Positions 16,817 to 26,030 of a stretch of DNA of 57,013 nucleotides are shown here, piece after piece. How positions within the stretch are numbered: position 1 is the first letter of the stretch; each line of letters opens with the position of its first letter. Below the pieces are notes generated by a model. That model searched no databases. It was not told the DNA's origin and was given only the letters and a program-made list of their open reading frames with translations. Made by a program: the position numbers and the translations under genes. The DNA lies in contig NZ_JAXMJI010000117.1 in NCBI RefSeq assembly GCF_034376665.1, forward strand, positions 1 through 57,013. The letters run 5' to 3'. This DNA is from Allopontixanthobacter sp034376665. Its GTDB lineage: Bacteria; Pseudomonadota; Alphaproteobacteria; Sphingomonadales; Sphingomonadaceae.

Positions 16817-18033
16817 CGCTGGAGGAAGCGCGCCGGCTGGATGCCGCCGATCCCTTACGCGAATATCGCGAACGCTTCTACCTGCCGGACGGGGTCATCT
16901 ATCTCGACGGCAATTCGCTCGGCGCGCTGCCGAAGGATACGCCCGCGCGGCTGGAACGCGTGGTGCGCGGCGAATGGGGGGAAGGGCTGATCCGCAGCTG
17001 GAATGATGCAGACTGGATTACCCTGCCGCAGCGCGTCGGGGCGAAGATTGCTCCGCTGATCGGGGCCGGGGCGGACGAAGTGATCGTTTGTGACAGCGTA
17101 TCGGTCAATCTGTTCAAACTGATCGGTGCGGCGCTGGCGATGCGTCCGGACCGCAAGGTGATCCTGTCCGAACCGGGCAATTTTCCGACCGATTTGTACA
17201 TGATTGCGGGGCTGGAGGCGCAGGGTCTGGCGGAGCGGCGACTGGCCGCGCCGGATGATCTCGAGGCCGCGCTGGACGGCGATGTAGCGCTGCTGATGCT
17301 GACCCATGTCCATTACAAGACCGGCCGCACGCACGACATGGTCCGGCTGACGCGGGCCGCACAGGCTGCGGGCGCGCTGGTGCTGTGGGATTTGTCGCAT
17401 AGCGGCGGCGCGGTGCCGGTCGACCTGACCGGCTGCAATGCGGATTTCGCGGTCGGCTGTGGGTATAAATATCTCAATGGCGGGCCGGGCGCGCCCGCCT
17501 ATGCCTATGTGGCCCGGCGGCACCATGAGGCGTTGTCGCAGCCCCTGACCGGCTGGATGGGCCATGCCGCGCCCTTCGCCTTTACCGATGATTACGCCCC
17601 CGCGCCGGGCGTCACCCGCTTGCTGGCGGGCACTCCGGGAATTCTCGGGATTGCCGCGCTGGAGGTCGGAGTCGATCTGATCGCCGAGATCGGGATCGAC
17701 CGGCTCGCGGCGAAATCGCGCAAGCTGAGCGAATTTTTCCGTAAGTGCGTGGCCGAGCAGGTGCCCGACCTCGAACTCGTCAGCCCGGCGGAACCGCTGG
17801 CGCGCGGCAGCCAATTGTCCTTCCGGCACGCGCAAGCCTACGCGATCTGCCAGGCACTGATCGCCCGCGGCATCATCGGCGACTTCCGCGATCCCGATAT
17901 CCTGAGGTTTGGATTCGCTCCCGCCTATGTGTCGTTCGAGGATGTGTTCTTGGCGGCGGAAGGTCTGGCTGACATCATCGCCACCCGCGCATGGAACAGG
18001 CCGGAGTTTCAGCAGCGCGCGGCGGTGACGTGA
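16813..18033 (+). CDS. kynU: Kynureninase
   Basis: 406 aa PLP enzyme cleaving kynurenine to anthranilate and alanine. Motifs: IYLDGNSLGALP, LSEPGNFPTDLYM, WDLSHSGGAVPVDL, the Schiff-base lysine in VGCGYKYLNGGPGAP (Lys219), and QPLTGWMGHA. It completes kynA-kynB-kynU. No anthranilate-degrading or 3-hydroxyanthranilate gene follows in this window, so the product may feed tryptophan synthesis or be degraded by genes elsewhere. Confidence 0.95.
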   Translation: MTLEEARRLDAADPLREYRERFYLPDGVIYLDGNSLGALPKDTPARLERVVRGEWGEGLIRSWNDADWITLPQRVGAKIAPLIGAGADEVIVCDSVSVNLFKLIGAALAMRPDRKVILSEPGNFPTDLYMIAGLEAQGLAERRLAAPDDLEAALDGDVALLMLTHVHYKTGRTHDMVRLTRAAQAAGALVLWDLSHSGGAVPVDLTGCNADFAVGCGYKYLNGGPGAPAYAYVARRHHEALSQPLTGWMGHAAPFAFTDDYAPAPGVTRLLAGTPGILGIAALEVGVDLIAEIGIDRLAAKSRKLSEFFRKCVAEQVPDLELVSPAEPLARGSQLSFRHAQAYAICQALIARGIIGDFRDPDILRFGFAPAYVSFEDVFLAAEGLADIIATRAWNRPEFQQRAAVT

Positions 18034-18121
18034 AGGAAGCGGGACGCACGCCTGCTATGTTGTGGAAAGAAGACGCTCGCGGCGCATTTACTCTCATAAA
18101 AGCTTGCGATACGCCCACCGC

Positions 18122-18601
18122 ATGGAAGACGAGAAAGAAGTCTGGGCACCTCCCCGATGGAGGGTGCAACTCGCCTTTGCGACCGTGCCGGGCATCGCCG
18201 CAATAGCATTGGCCGCGGCTCAACCCTTATACTCTGGCTTAGACGATTATTTCGAACGGGTTTGGCGAACTGCGTTAGTCCTTGCGATTTTCGCGTATCC
18301 GCTAGGCCTAATCTTTGGACTGCCGACCTATCTAGTTCTGCGCGACAAGGTCAAGCCTACGTCACTAAACTGCACGCTTGCAGGCGCACTTGTTGCGGCA
18401 GCGCCTTGGATGATCTTTGCATTCCTACCCCCTTCTGCTGATCAGGCAAGCATAGGCGGAAGGGCGACCGTAGTGAATGGAACTACAACAGCATACGGCC
18501 ATCTGGTCGCATTGCAGTTTGTCGGCATTATCGCACTTTGCGGTGCCGTTGCGGGATTTCTGTTCTGGCTTATTGCAGCCGCACGGCGGAAGGTCCGCTA
18601 A
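18122..18601 (+). CDS. Small multi-pass membrane protein, unknown
   Basis: 159 aa starting MEDEKEVWAPPRW; the frame is open from 18062. Four hydrophobic segments: about residues 17-32, 46-67, 81-100 and 130-152. No family was recognised. Base composition and codon use are visibly more AT-rich than the flanking kynU and HNH genes, which suggests it was acquired separately. No partner gene is evident. Confidence 0.55.
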   Translation: MEDEKEVWAPPRWRVQLAFATVPGIAAIALAAAQPLYSGLDDYFERVWRTALVLAIFAYPLGLIFGLPTYLVLRDKVKPTSLNCTLAGALVAAAPWMIFAFLPPSADQASIGGRATVVNGTTTAYGHLVALQFVGIIALCGAVAGFLFWLIAAARRKVR

Positions 18602-18625
18602 TGGGTCGTTACCCGATCTAACCCC

Positions 18626-19231
18626 TCAAGCCTCCAGCTCGATGTCCCAATAGAGCCAGTCGCGCCAGGTCTCGTGCAGGAAGTTGGGCGGGAAGGCTTT
18701 GCCGCGTTGTTGCAATTGCCAGTTGGTCGGGCGGATCGGGGTGACATGCGGCATATGCGCCTGTTTGGGCGTGCGCCCGCCTTTCTTCATGTTGCACGGA
18801 GCGCAGGCGGCGACGATGTTTTCCCAGCTGGTCCGGCCGCCGAGACGGCGCGGGATCACGTGGTCGAAGGTCAGATGGTGGTTGTCGCCGCAATATTGGC
18901 AAGTGAACCGGTCGCGCAGGAACACGTTGAACCGGGTGAAGGCGGGAAACTCGCTCGGTCTGACATATTGCTTGAGCGCAATGACCGAGGGGATCTTCAT
19001 GTCAAGCGAGGGGGAGTGGACTTCCCGGTCATAGCTGGCGACCACGTCCACACGGTCGAGGAATATCGCCTTGATCGCGGTTTGCCACGGCCACAGGCTC
19101 AGCGGGTAATAGGACAGCGGCGTGTAATCGGCATTGAGCACGAGCGCCGGACAGCCCGCGACATTCCGTGTCGGATCTTCTGCGGCACTGCGAAAACGGG
19201 CCGCCCGTTCCATCAATTCGGCTTTGAACAC
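18626..19231 (-). CDS. HNH endonuclease family protein
   Basis: About 201 aa from a GTG at 19231 with GGGAGA upstream; an ATG at 19213 is also possible. Conserved stretches: PALVLNADYTPLSYYPLSLWPWQTAIKA and VHSPSLDMKIPSVIALKQYV. The HNH core is FTCQYCGDNHHLTFDHVIPRRLGGRTSWENIVAACAPCN (CxxC, DH, N, CxxC). This is a chromosomal HNH protein widespread in alphaproteobacteria and usually not part of a mobile element. Its biological substrate is unknown. Confidence 0.87.
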   Translation of the reverse strand: MFKAELMERAARFRSAAEDPTRNVAGCPALVLNADYTPLSYYPLSLWPWQTAIKAIFLDRVDVVASYDREVHSPSLDMKIPSVIALKQYVRPSEFPAFTRFNVFLRDRFTCQYCGDNHHLTFDHVIPRRLGGRTSWENIVAACAPCNMKKGGRTPKQAHMPHVTPIRPTNWQLQQRGKAFPPNFLHETWRDWLYWDIELEA

Positions 19232-19375
19232 GGCTGGTTCTTCTCCCGATTTGTTGCATGGGAGCATTTGCGGCAAAAAGCGTCAACCCTGTGACAGCGG
19301 CTGAATCCCCAGAACTTTATACCTCAATAGTGTTTTGCCGGTCCCGGAGCATTCGCCTAGAGCGGGGCATTCGCC

Positions 19376-20203
19376 ATGGTAACCACCCGTTTCGCCCCCA
19401 GCCCCAATGGCCCGCTCCACCTTGGCCACGCCTATTCGGCGATTGTTGCGCATGATCTGGCGCGCGCGGCTGGCGGGCGGTTCCTGCTGCGGGTGGAGGA
19501 TATCGACGGTATCCGCAGCAAGCCGGAGCTGGCGGCAGAATTCCGCGCCGACCTGGCGTGGCTGGGTCTGGAATGGACCGAGGTGCCCGCACAATCCTCC
19601 CGCCTCGCCAGCTATGACGACGCTGCGCAGCGGCTCAAGGACATGGGGTTGCTGTATCCGTGCATTTGTACCCGTGCCGAAATCGCCGCTGCCGCAAGCG
19701 AGATCGGGCCGGAGGGGCCGGTCTATCCGGGCACCTGCCGCGGGAAAAACATTCCCGGCGAGGGTGCTGCGTGGCGGCTGGATGTCGCACAGGCGCAGGC
19801 GCGAACCGGCCCGCTTTACTGGACGGCTAATCTGGCAGGCGAGCAGCGCGCCGTTCCCGAACAGACCGGCGATGTCGTGCTGCTGCGCAAGGATGCACCC
19901 GCCAGCTACCACCTTGCCGCCACGCTCGACGATGCACGCGACGGGGTCACGCTGGTGACCCGCGGGCGCGACCTGTTCGGCGCGACGCATATCCACCGGC
20001 TGCTGCAGGAATTGCTCGGCCTGCCTGTGCCCCGTTGGCATCACCACCCGCTGTTGGTGGACGGTAGCGGCACCAAGTTGGCAAAGCGGCGCGGATCGCC
20101 TTCGCTGGCGGACCGCAGGCTGGCGGGGGATGACGGCGAGAAACTTGCGCGCGATCTTCGGCGGAACCGCTTTCCTGCTGGTATTTCGCTTGGCCGAGCC
20201 TAA
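19376..20203 (+). CDS. gluQRS: Glutamyl-Q tRNA(Asp) synthetase
   Basis: 275 aa. It resembles the catalytic half of glutamyl-tRNA synthetase: FAPSPNGPLHLGHAYSA (HIGH motif) and LRVEDIDGIRSKPE. The KMSKS-equivalent is GTKLAKRRGSPSL. The C-terminal anticodon-binding domain is absent, which is diagnostic of GluQRS, the enzyme that glutamylates queuosine of tRNA-Asp. The CxC...C zinc site is reduced to CICTRAEI with a later CRG. Divergent from the HNH gene. Confidence 0.9.
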   Translation: MVTTRFAPSPNGPLHLGHAYSAIVAHDLARAAGGRFLLRVEDIDGIRSKPELAAEFRADLAWLGLEWTEVPAQSSRLASYDDAAQRLKDMGLLYPCICTRAEIAAAASEIGPEGPVYPGTCRGKNIPGEGAAWRLDVAQAQARTGPLYWTANLAGEQRAVPEQTGDVVLLRKDAPASYHLAATLDDARDGVTLVTRGRDLFGATHIHRLLQELLGLPVPRWHHHPLLVDGSGTKLAKRRGSPSLADRRLAGDDGEKLARDLRRNRFPAGISLGRA

Positions 20204-20212
20204 GTAGGCTGT

Positions 20213-20443
20213 ATGCAAACATTCCTCATCATCGCGCTCGTGATCCTGTGCATTCTGGTCGTGGTTTCGCTGGTTCGCGGGATCGTCGCCTTTCTCAGGA
20301 CGACCAAGATCGATATCGAGAACGGAACGTCGGACAATCTGATCGAAATGCAGACCATGCAGAACAGGATGATGTTCAACCGGATAAAGTATCAGGGCCT
20401 GGCGGTGCTGGTCGTCGCGATCATCCTCGCTTTCGCCCGCTGA
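20213..20443 (+). CDS. HIG1-domain twin-transmembrane protein
   Basis: 76 aa. Two membrane helices (about residues 3-28 and 59-75) flank a polar loop, KIDIENGTSDNLIEMQTMQNRMMFNRIKYQG. The NRMMFNRIKYQG segment matches the HIG1 (hypoxia-induced) domain, seen in bacterial accessory proteins of respiratory oxidases. It starts 9 bp after gluQRS and 15 bp before the adenosyltransferase gene, so it is probably cotranscribed. Confidence 0.8.
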   Translation: MQTFLIIALVILCILVVVSLVRGIVAFLRTTKIDIENGTSDNLIEMQTMQNRMMFNRIKYQGLAVLVVAIILAFAR

Positions 20444-20458
20444 GGCGTTAACCGCCCG

Positions 20459-21043
20459 GTGGTCAAACTCAACAAGATCTACACCCGCACCGGCGATGAT
20501 GGATCGACCGGCCTGGTCGACGGTTCGCGGCAGGCCAAACACGCCGCGCGGATCGAGGCGATCGGCGCGGTCGACGAAGCCAACAGCGCGATCGGGCTCG
20601 CAGCCATTGCGCTCGCGAACACCGATCACGCCCAGTCGCTGTTTCGCATCCAGAACGACATGTTCGATCTGGGGGCCGATCTGGCGACTCCGCTGGGCGA
20701 AGTTGGCGGGAAGGATTTCGAGCCGTCGCCAATGGTTCTTAGGGTCGTTCCGGCGCAGGCGGAGTGGATCGAACAGGCCATCGACAGCCTGAACGAGCGG
20801 CTTGAACCCCTCACCAGCTTTGTTCTTCCCGGCGGATCGGAAGCCGCCGCCCTGGTCCATGTGGCGCGCGCTTCGGTGCGGTCTGCCGAGCGCCGGGTCA
20901 CTGCGCTGGCTGCCGCGGAACCGGTCAATCCGGCGGCGCTCGCCTATGTCAACCGCCTGTCCGATTATCTGTTCGTGCTGGCGCGGATCGCCAATGATGA
21001 TGGCGCGGCGGATGTGAAATGGGTTCCCGGCGCCAATCGCTGA
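20459..21043 (+). CDS. Cob(I)alamin adenosyltransferase, PduO type
   Basis: 194 aa from a GTG. ATP-binding N-terminus KIYTRTGDDGSTGLVDGSR, then EAIGAVDEANSAIGLA, FDLGADLATP, FVLPGGSEAAALVHVARASVRSAERRV and YVNRLSDYLFVLAR. All are hallmarks of PduO-type ATP:cob(I)alamin adenosyltransferases, which make coenzyme B12. Length is normal. It follows the HIG1 gene; a dehydrogenase gene lies downstream. Confidence 0.93.
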   Translation: MVKLNKIYTRTGDDGSTGLVDGSRQAKHAARIEAIGAVDEANSAIGLAAIALANTDHAQSLFRIQNDMFDLGADLATPLGEVGGKDFEPSPMVLRVVPAQAEWIEQAIDSLNERLEPLTSFVLPGGSEAAALVHVARASVRSAERRVTALAAAEPVNPAALAYVNRLSDYLFVLARIANDDGAADVKWVPGANR

Positions 21044-21131
21044 GGTGAACGGAAGCGCTGATGGTGGACTAGGCAGACCTCCCTCCACCCGCTAACAGGC
21101 GTTTTTGCTGCAGTTGCGAAGGACGGATGGG

Positions 21132-22001
21132 ATGCAAAGAATTGCTGTTATTGGCGCGGGCCAGATGGGTTCCGGCATCGCCCAGACGATTGCCCAGCAC
21201 GGCATGGATGTGCTGCTGTCCGACCGGGACATTTCCATCTCCGAAAAGGCCAAGACTGGTATCGAGCAGGCGCTGGGCCGCCTGGTCGGGAAGGGCAAGA
21301 TCGAAATTGCCGATGCGGAGGCCGCACTCGCGAGAATTACGCCGATCGCCGACTATGCGCCAATGGCCGACGCCCACCTGATTATCGAAGCGGCGACTGA
21401 GAACGAGGCAATCAAGCAGGCGATTTTCGGCGAAGCGGGCAAGGTGCTGGCGGGCGACGCAATCATGGCCAGCAACACCAGTTCGATCCCGATTACGCGG
21501 ATGGCCAATTTCACGCCCGATCCGGCGCGCTTCATCGGGCTGCATTTCTTCAACCCCGTTCCGGTGATGGGCCTGATCGAGATTATCCCCGGCCTTGCCA
21601 CCAGCGCCGACACCACCGCCCGCACCCGCAGCTTTGCCGAAAGCCTGGGCAAACAAGTGGTGGAAGTGCAGGACGAGCCGGGTTTCGTGGTCAACCGCAT
21701 CCTGATCCCGATGCTCAACGAAGCGGCCTTTGTGCTGGGGCAGGGAACCGCCAGCATCGAGGATATCGACAAGGGCTGCCGGATCGGCCTGAACCATCCG
21801 ATGGGGCCGCTGGCGCTGGCGGATTTCGTCGGCCTCGACACCGTGCTCGATATCGTCCGAATTTTGCAGGCGACCACCGGCGATGCGAAATACCGGCCCG
21901 CACCGTTACTGGTCAAATATGTCGAGGCGGGCTGGCTGGGCCGCAAGACCGGCCGCGGGTTCTATGACTACACCGGCGAGGAGCCGGTTCCGACCCGCTG
22001 A
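21132..22001 (+). CDS. 3-hydroxybutyryl-CoA dehydrogenase
   Basis: 289 aa from ATG 21132. NAD-binding motif IAVIGAGQMGSGIAQTIAQHG, then LIIEAATENEAIKQAIFGEAG, ASNTSSIPITRMA, FIGLHFFNPVPVMGLIEII (catalytic His) and DEPGFVVNRILIPMLNEAAFVL. The C-terminal domain contains GLNHPMGPLALADFVGLDTVL. The short single-domain form matches the PaaH/Hbd type acting on (S)-3-hydroxybutyryl-CoA in beta-oxidation or butanoate/PHB metabolism. Confidence 0.93.
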   Translation: MQRIAVIGAGQMGSGIAQTIAQHGMDVLLSDRDISISEKAKTGIEQALGRLVGKGKIEIADAEAALARITPIADYAPMADAHLIIEAATENEAIKQAIFGEAGKVLAGDAIMASNTSSIPITRMANFTPDPARFIGLHFFNPVPVMGLIEIIPGLATSADTTARTRSFAESLGKQVVEVQDEPGFVVNRILIPMLNEAAFVLGQGTASIEDIDKGCRIGLNHPMGPLALADFVGLDTVLDIVRILQATTGDAKYRPAPLLVKYVEAGWLGRKTGRGFYDYTGEEPVPTR

Positions 22002-22075
22002 CGGTGAGGCAGCAGCAGGTTTCGTGGAACAGGCAGCCTTCGCCGGTGGTTGACCGGGTGAAGGAGACTCTCACC

Positions 22076-22432
22076 ATGCCCCATCACGATCAGAACGACG
22101 AGAAGATCAAGTCGCAGGAACAGCGGCAGGGCGATTTCGCGCCCGAAACCCACAATGATGAGCAGGACGATCATCGCTCGCAGGCCCAGGAAGTCGCCCG
22201 GCAGGCGCGGGACCGGGCCGATTCGGGCAGCCCGACCGAAAGCCGCAAGGATCCGGGCACGAACGATCCGATGGGCGATTCGACGCAGGACACCATTGAT
22301 CACATGCGCGACATGGAGAGCAGCGGACGGATTGATATGGATGCGTTTGAAGGCGAACCCAATCACGACGACAATGTCGATGAACTTGGTCCCGAGCGGA
22401 AAGTCGATGATTTACGCGGTGACGGGACCTAG
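22076..22432 (+). CDS. Hydrophilic, acidic small protein, unknown
   Basis: 118 aa starting MPHHDQNDEKIKSQEQ, with AAGGAG nine bases upstream of the ATG, a strong RBS. Very rich in Asp, Glu, Gln, His and Arg, without hydrophobic core or membrane segment; probably disordered. Its pattern recalls stress-related hydrophilins of alphaproteobacteria, but I recognise no family. The stop codon lies in a hairpin shared with the convergent gene. Confidence 0.6.
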   Translation: MPHHDQNDEKIKSQEQRQGDFAPETHNDEQDDHRSQAQEVARQARDRADSGSPTESRKDPGTNDPMGDSTQDTIDHMRDMESSGRIDMDAFEGEPNHDDNVDELGPERKVDDLRGDGT

Positions 22433-22446
22433 TCCGCCCCGGACTA
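22430..22446. terminator. Hairpin between convergent genes (possible bidirectional terminator)
   Basis: A perfect inverted repeat TAGTCCG-CCC-CGGACTA lies over the stop codon of the upstream plus-strand gene and up to the stop of the minus-strand DUF202 gene. The 7-bp stem and 3-nt loop are terminator-like, but no T-run follows on either strand. Confidence 0.4.
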
Positions 22447-22863
22447 TCGCATGATCCAGAGCGCGGCGATCAACACGCCCGCGCCGACCGACACGCCGTA
22501 GGCCATCCAGCGCAATTTGGGCAGGTCCGGCCTGGTTACGGCGTGGGAAGAAAGTCGATCGAGCGAGCGACCAATACGGCGTTCCGCGCCGATCGCAATC
22601 AAGATAGCCATGGTAATGAACAGGGTCGCGATTCCCCGCGCGAGCCAGGGTGGTTCGAGCTCGCCGAACAGGGCCCGGAATCCCAGACCGATCCCGATGG
22701 CGGCGAAGGCGGTCCGCAACCATCCGGCATAGGTCCGCTCCAGCGCCAGGATCGTACGATCCTCGGCCCAATCCGTGCGGTGAGCCGCCAATTCATCGTT
22801 CTTGCTTTCGGGTCTTCCCCCGGTGTCGGCTGGAGATTCTGAGGCTTTGCCGGTATCAGTCAT
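22444..22863 (-). CDS. YidH/DUF202-family inner membrane protein
   Basis: 139 aa. The first 28 residues are polar. The DUF202 signature follows: RTDWAEDRTILALERTYAGWLRTAFAAIGIGLGFRALFGE. Two more hydrophobic segments are ARGIATLFITMAILIAIGA and WMAYGVSVGAGVLIAALWIM. Function unknown; three membrane helices. Its start overlaps the end of the upstream small gene by 8 bp, suggesting a mutS-orf-yidH transcription unit. Confidence 0.85.
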   Translation of the reverse strand: MTDTGKASESPADTGGRPESKNDELAAHRTDWAEDRTILALERTYAGWLRTAFAAIGIGLGFRALFGELEPPWLARGIATLFITMAILIAIGAERRIGRSLDRLSSHAVTRPDLPKLRWMAYGVSVGAGVLIAALWIMR

Positions 22864-23197
22864 CTTCGATGTACATAATTACATCGCCTTGTTCTTCAAC
22901 ATTTTCGGCTGCGGGTGAGGGATCAATGTCGGGAGCGGGGTCGATTCCCCTTGTGTCATCGATCAACTCTTCATCGGACATGAATCCGCTGACAGGCTGT
23001 TCGTCCGGTGTGGGTTCCGCGCTCGAATCGGCCTGAGAAAGTTCACCGGCCTGTATCTGCAATTCACTCTTTGTTTCGGTCAGTTCGTCCGCCGCCAAAA
23101 GCAGTGCTCCGTGGTCGTCCTCGCCGCCGATCAGGCTGACGGCGCCCAAGACGGACAGGCACACGAAAATGAGGGCGCCCCAGCGGTTCTTGAACAT
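22856..23197 (-). CDS. Small membrane-anchored acidic protein, unknown
   Basis: 113 aa from ATG 23197 (MFKNRWGALIFVCLSVLGAVSLIGGED); an ATG at 23209 adds four residues. One N-terminal hydrophobic helix (residues 7-24) with a basic start, then a long acidic, Pro/Glu/Asp-rich tail ending DVIMYIEDD. This looks like a single-pass protein with a disordered periplasmic tail. No family recognised. It lies 35 bp after mutS on the same strand. The much longer frame upstream overlaps mutS and is discarded. Confidence 0.6.
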   Translation of the reverse strand: MFKNRWGALIFVCLSVLGAVSLIGGEDDHGALLLAADELTETKSELQIQAGELSQADSSAEPTPDEQPVSGFMSDEELIDDTRGIDPAPDIDPSPAAENVEEQGDVIMYIEDD

Positions 23198-23232
23198 GTA
23201 TCCACGCATCCCGCGACATTGGCAGATGAGCG

Positions 23233-25878
23233 TTAAGCTTCGGTTTCGTTCACCAGCCGCTTTAGGGAATAGAGGATATCCAGCGCCTCGCGCGGGCTGA
23301 GCGCATCCACGTCGAGCAAATCCAGTTTTTGCCGGACGGGGTCTATCCGATCTTCGTGGAGCGCGTGCGCCGCGGCGGCGAACAGCGGCAGGTCGCCCAG
23401 TCCTGCGGCAAGACCGCCGGTTTCCGACCGTGCCTGCTCCAGCCGGTCGAGCACCGACCGCGCGCGCGATACGACTTCGCGGGGAACGCCGGCCAGTTTC
23501 GCGACTGCCAGCCCGTAGCTCCGGTCCGCGGGCCCTTCCGCCAATTCGTGCAGCAGCACCAGCTCCCCCCGCCATTCGCGCGCCCGGACGTGGTGGAGCG
23601 TCAGGGCATCGCAGCTTTCGGCAAGCCGGGACAGTTCGTGATAATGCGTCGCAAACAGGCAGCGCGACTTGTTGCGGCTGTGGACTGCCTCGACCACGGC
23701 CCATGCGAGCGCCAGGCCGTCATAGGTCGAGGTCCCGCGCCCAACCTCGTCCAAGATCACGAAGCTGCGCTCGCCCGCCTGCGCAAGGATGGCGGCCGTC
23801 TCGACCATCTCGACCATGAAGGTCGACCGGCCGCGAGCGAGATTGTCGGACGCGCCGACCCGGCTGAACAGCTTGTCAACCAGGCCGATCGTTGCGCTAT
23901 CTGCCGGAACATAGCCGCCCGCCTGCGCCAGAACGACTATCAGAGCGTTCTGGCGCAGGAACGTCGATTTACCGCCCATGTTGGGGCCGCCGATCAACCA
24001 TAGCCGGTCGTCATGCGACAAATTGCAGTCGTTGGCGACGAAGCGCTCGCCCGATCCCGATTTCGCGCCCGCGAGCGCCGCCTCGACCACGGGATGGCGG
24101 CCCGCTTCGATCGAGAGAGTAGTGTCCTCGGTAATTCTCGGCCGGCACCAGCCGCCTTCGGCTGCTCGTTCCGCCTGCCCGGCCGCGACATCAATCCGGG
24201 CCAGCGCCGCGGCGGTATCGGCAATCCGCAGCCGCACCTCGACCACCCTCTCGGTCAAATCCTCGAAATGCGCTTCCTCTGCTGCCAGGGCATGCCCACC
24301 TGCCTCGGCAATCCGGCCCGCTTCCTCATGCAGGCCGAGTGAATTGAAGCGGACGGCACCGGCCATGGTCTGGCGGTGGGTAAAGCCGCTGTCCGGTGCC
24401 ATCAGCAGATCGCCGTGCCTGGCGGGAACCTCAATGAAATAGCCGAGCACGCCATTGTGCCGGATCTTCAGCGCGGAAATTCCGGTTTCCTGCCGGTAAC
24501 GGCCCTCCAGCGCCGCAATCGCCCGGCGGGCATTGCCGGAAATCCCGCGCAGTTCGTCCAGGGCTGCATCATAGCCTTCTGCGATGAACCCGCCTTGCGA
24601 GCGTTCCGTGGGCGGTGACACGACCAGTGCGCGCTGCATCAAATCGACCAACGCACCATGGCCGCCCATAGCGGGCAGTAATTGCTCTAGCAGGACGGGC
24701 CGATCAGGCTTGGCGGACAGGAAATCGCCGATCCGGCGCGCTTCCGCCAGCCCGTCACGGATCTGCCCGAGATCGCGCGGACTGCCTCGGCCTGCGACAA
24801 CCCTCCCTAACGCCCGCCCGATGTCCGGCAAAGCGCGGAGGACCTCGCGCAAATCGGCGCGGAGCAAGGGATCGTCGTGCAGCCACTGGACCAGCGTCAG
24901 CCGGCTCTCGATGGCGCTGCGGTCCAGCAAGGGCGCTCCAAGATCATCCGCCAATTGCCGCGCACCTGCGCCGGTCACGCAGCGATCAACCGCCGCGATC
25001 AGGCTGCCAGCGCGGCTGCCCTGCTGGGAGGAGAGGATTTCCAGGCTGGTCCGGGTGGCTTCGTCCATTGCCAGCGAGGCCTGGCCGGAGCGCGCCGCGG
25101 GCGGTTGGACGAACGGCAAATTGCCGCGTCCGACATGTTCGAGATAAGCCACCAGCCCGCCTGCCGCGGCGAGCATGGCGCGGGTGAAGCTCCCGAACCC
25201 GTCCAGCGTGGCAACTCCATGAAGCGCTTTCAGGCGCGCTTCGCCCGCGTCGCTGCCGAAGTCCTCCCGCGGCCGCAGGACCGCGTCTTCGGGTGCCGTC
25301 TCCCACCCCTCCGGCGCAACCACTTCGCTCGCGCCCAGTCTGGCGAGCGCGGCTCCGGCGGTTTCCGGGGCGCATTCTTCCAGCTCCATCCGCCCGGTCG
25401 AGATATCGCACGCCGCAATGCCGATGGTCCCGCGAACTTCGCATACTGCCGTCAACACATTGGACCGGCGCGGTTCCAGCAGCGCATCTTCGGTCAAGGT
25501 GCCCGGGGTGACAAAGCGGACAATATCGCGCGCCACCAGCGCCTTGTACCCGCCGCGCTGCTTCGCTTCTTCGGGTGTTTCGACCTGTTCGGCGATGGCC
25601 ACCCGGCACCCGGCCTTGATCAGCCGCGCCAGATACCCTTCCGCGGCATGCACAGGTACGCCGCACATCGCCACCGGCTGCCCGTCATGCTCCCCGCGGC
25701 TGGTCAACGCGATATCGAGGATGGCGGCGGCCTGCCGTGCATCGTCGAAGAACAATTCGAAGAAATCGCCCATACGGTAGAACAGCAGGCATCCTTCGGC
25801 CTCCCGCTTGAGCGCGAAATATTGCTGCATCATCGGTGTGGGGCCCTTGGCCCCGGTCGCCACCTTCGTACTCGCCAT
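23233..25878 (-). CDS. mutS: DNA mismatch repair protein MutS
   Basis: 881 aa from ATG 25878 (MASTKVATGAKGPTPMMQQY). Mismatch-binding N-terminus with LLFYRMGDFFELFFDDA (the Phe-x-Glu of mismatch recognition). The ATPase has GGPNMGGKSTFLRQNALIVVLAQ (Walker A), FVILDEVGRGTSTYDGLALAWAVVE (Walker B and signature) and LFATHYHELS. The frame continues upstream to 25950, but those residues overlap the maeB leader and are not family-like. Length is normal for alphaproteobacteria. Confidence 0.96.
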   Translation of the reverse strand: MASTKVATGAKGPTPMMQQYFALKREAEGCLLFYRMGDFFELFFDDARQAAAILDIALTSRGEHDGQPVAMCGVPVHAAEGYLARLIKAGCRVAIAEQVETPEEAKQRGGYKALVARDIVRFVTPGTLTEDALLEPRRSNVLTAVCEVRGTIGIAACDISTGRMELEECAPETAGAALARLGASEVVAPEGWETAPEDAVLRPREDFGSDAGEARLKALHGVATLDGFGSFTRAMLAAAGGLVAYLEHVGRGNLPFVQPPAARSGQASLAMDEATRTSLEILSSQQGSRAGSLIAAVDRCVTGAGARQLADDLGAPLLDRSAIESRLTLVQWLHDDPLLRADLREVLRALPDIGRALGRVVAGRGSPRDLGQIRDGLAEARRIGDFLSAKPDRPVLLEQLLPAMGGHGALVDLMQRALVVSPPTERSQGGFIAEGYDAALDELRGISGNARRAIAALEGRYRQETGISALKIRHNGVLGYFIEVPARHGDLLMAPDSGFTHRQTMAGAVRFNSLGLHEEAGRIAEAGGHALAAEEAHFEDLTERVVEVRLRIADTAAALARIDVAAGQAERAAEGGWCRPRITEDTTLSIEAGRHPVVEAALAGAKSGSGERFVANDCNLSHDDRLWLIGGPNMGGKSTFLRQNALIVVLAQAGGYVPADSATIGLVDKLFSRVGASDNLARGRSTFMVEMVETAAILAQAGERSFVILDEVGRGTSTYDGLALAWAVVEAVHSRNKSRCLFATHYHELSRLAESCDALTLHHVRAREWRGELVLLHELAEGPADRSYGLAVAKLAGVPREVVSRARSVLDRLEQARSETGGLAAGLGDLPLFAAAAHALHEDRIDPVRQKLDLLDVDALSPREALDILYSLKRLVNETEA

Positions 25879-26030
25879 GCGCGCGGGCCTACGCGCAGTG
25901 CCGCCGATTCGGGAAGTCGGCGGGGGAAGCTTTCCCCTGTCGCTTGGCACTATCCTTGGTTGCGGGCCTCCGCTACGGACGAGGCGAACCCTTGCCCGAG
26001 CATAAGGGCCCGAGCATCTGGAGGACTAAT

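Noticed and set aside
19283..21088. 601-codon open frame on the minus strand
   Set aside because: It runs antisense through gluQRS, the HIG1 gene and the adenosyltransferase, all clearly real; high GC keeps the opposite frame open.
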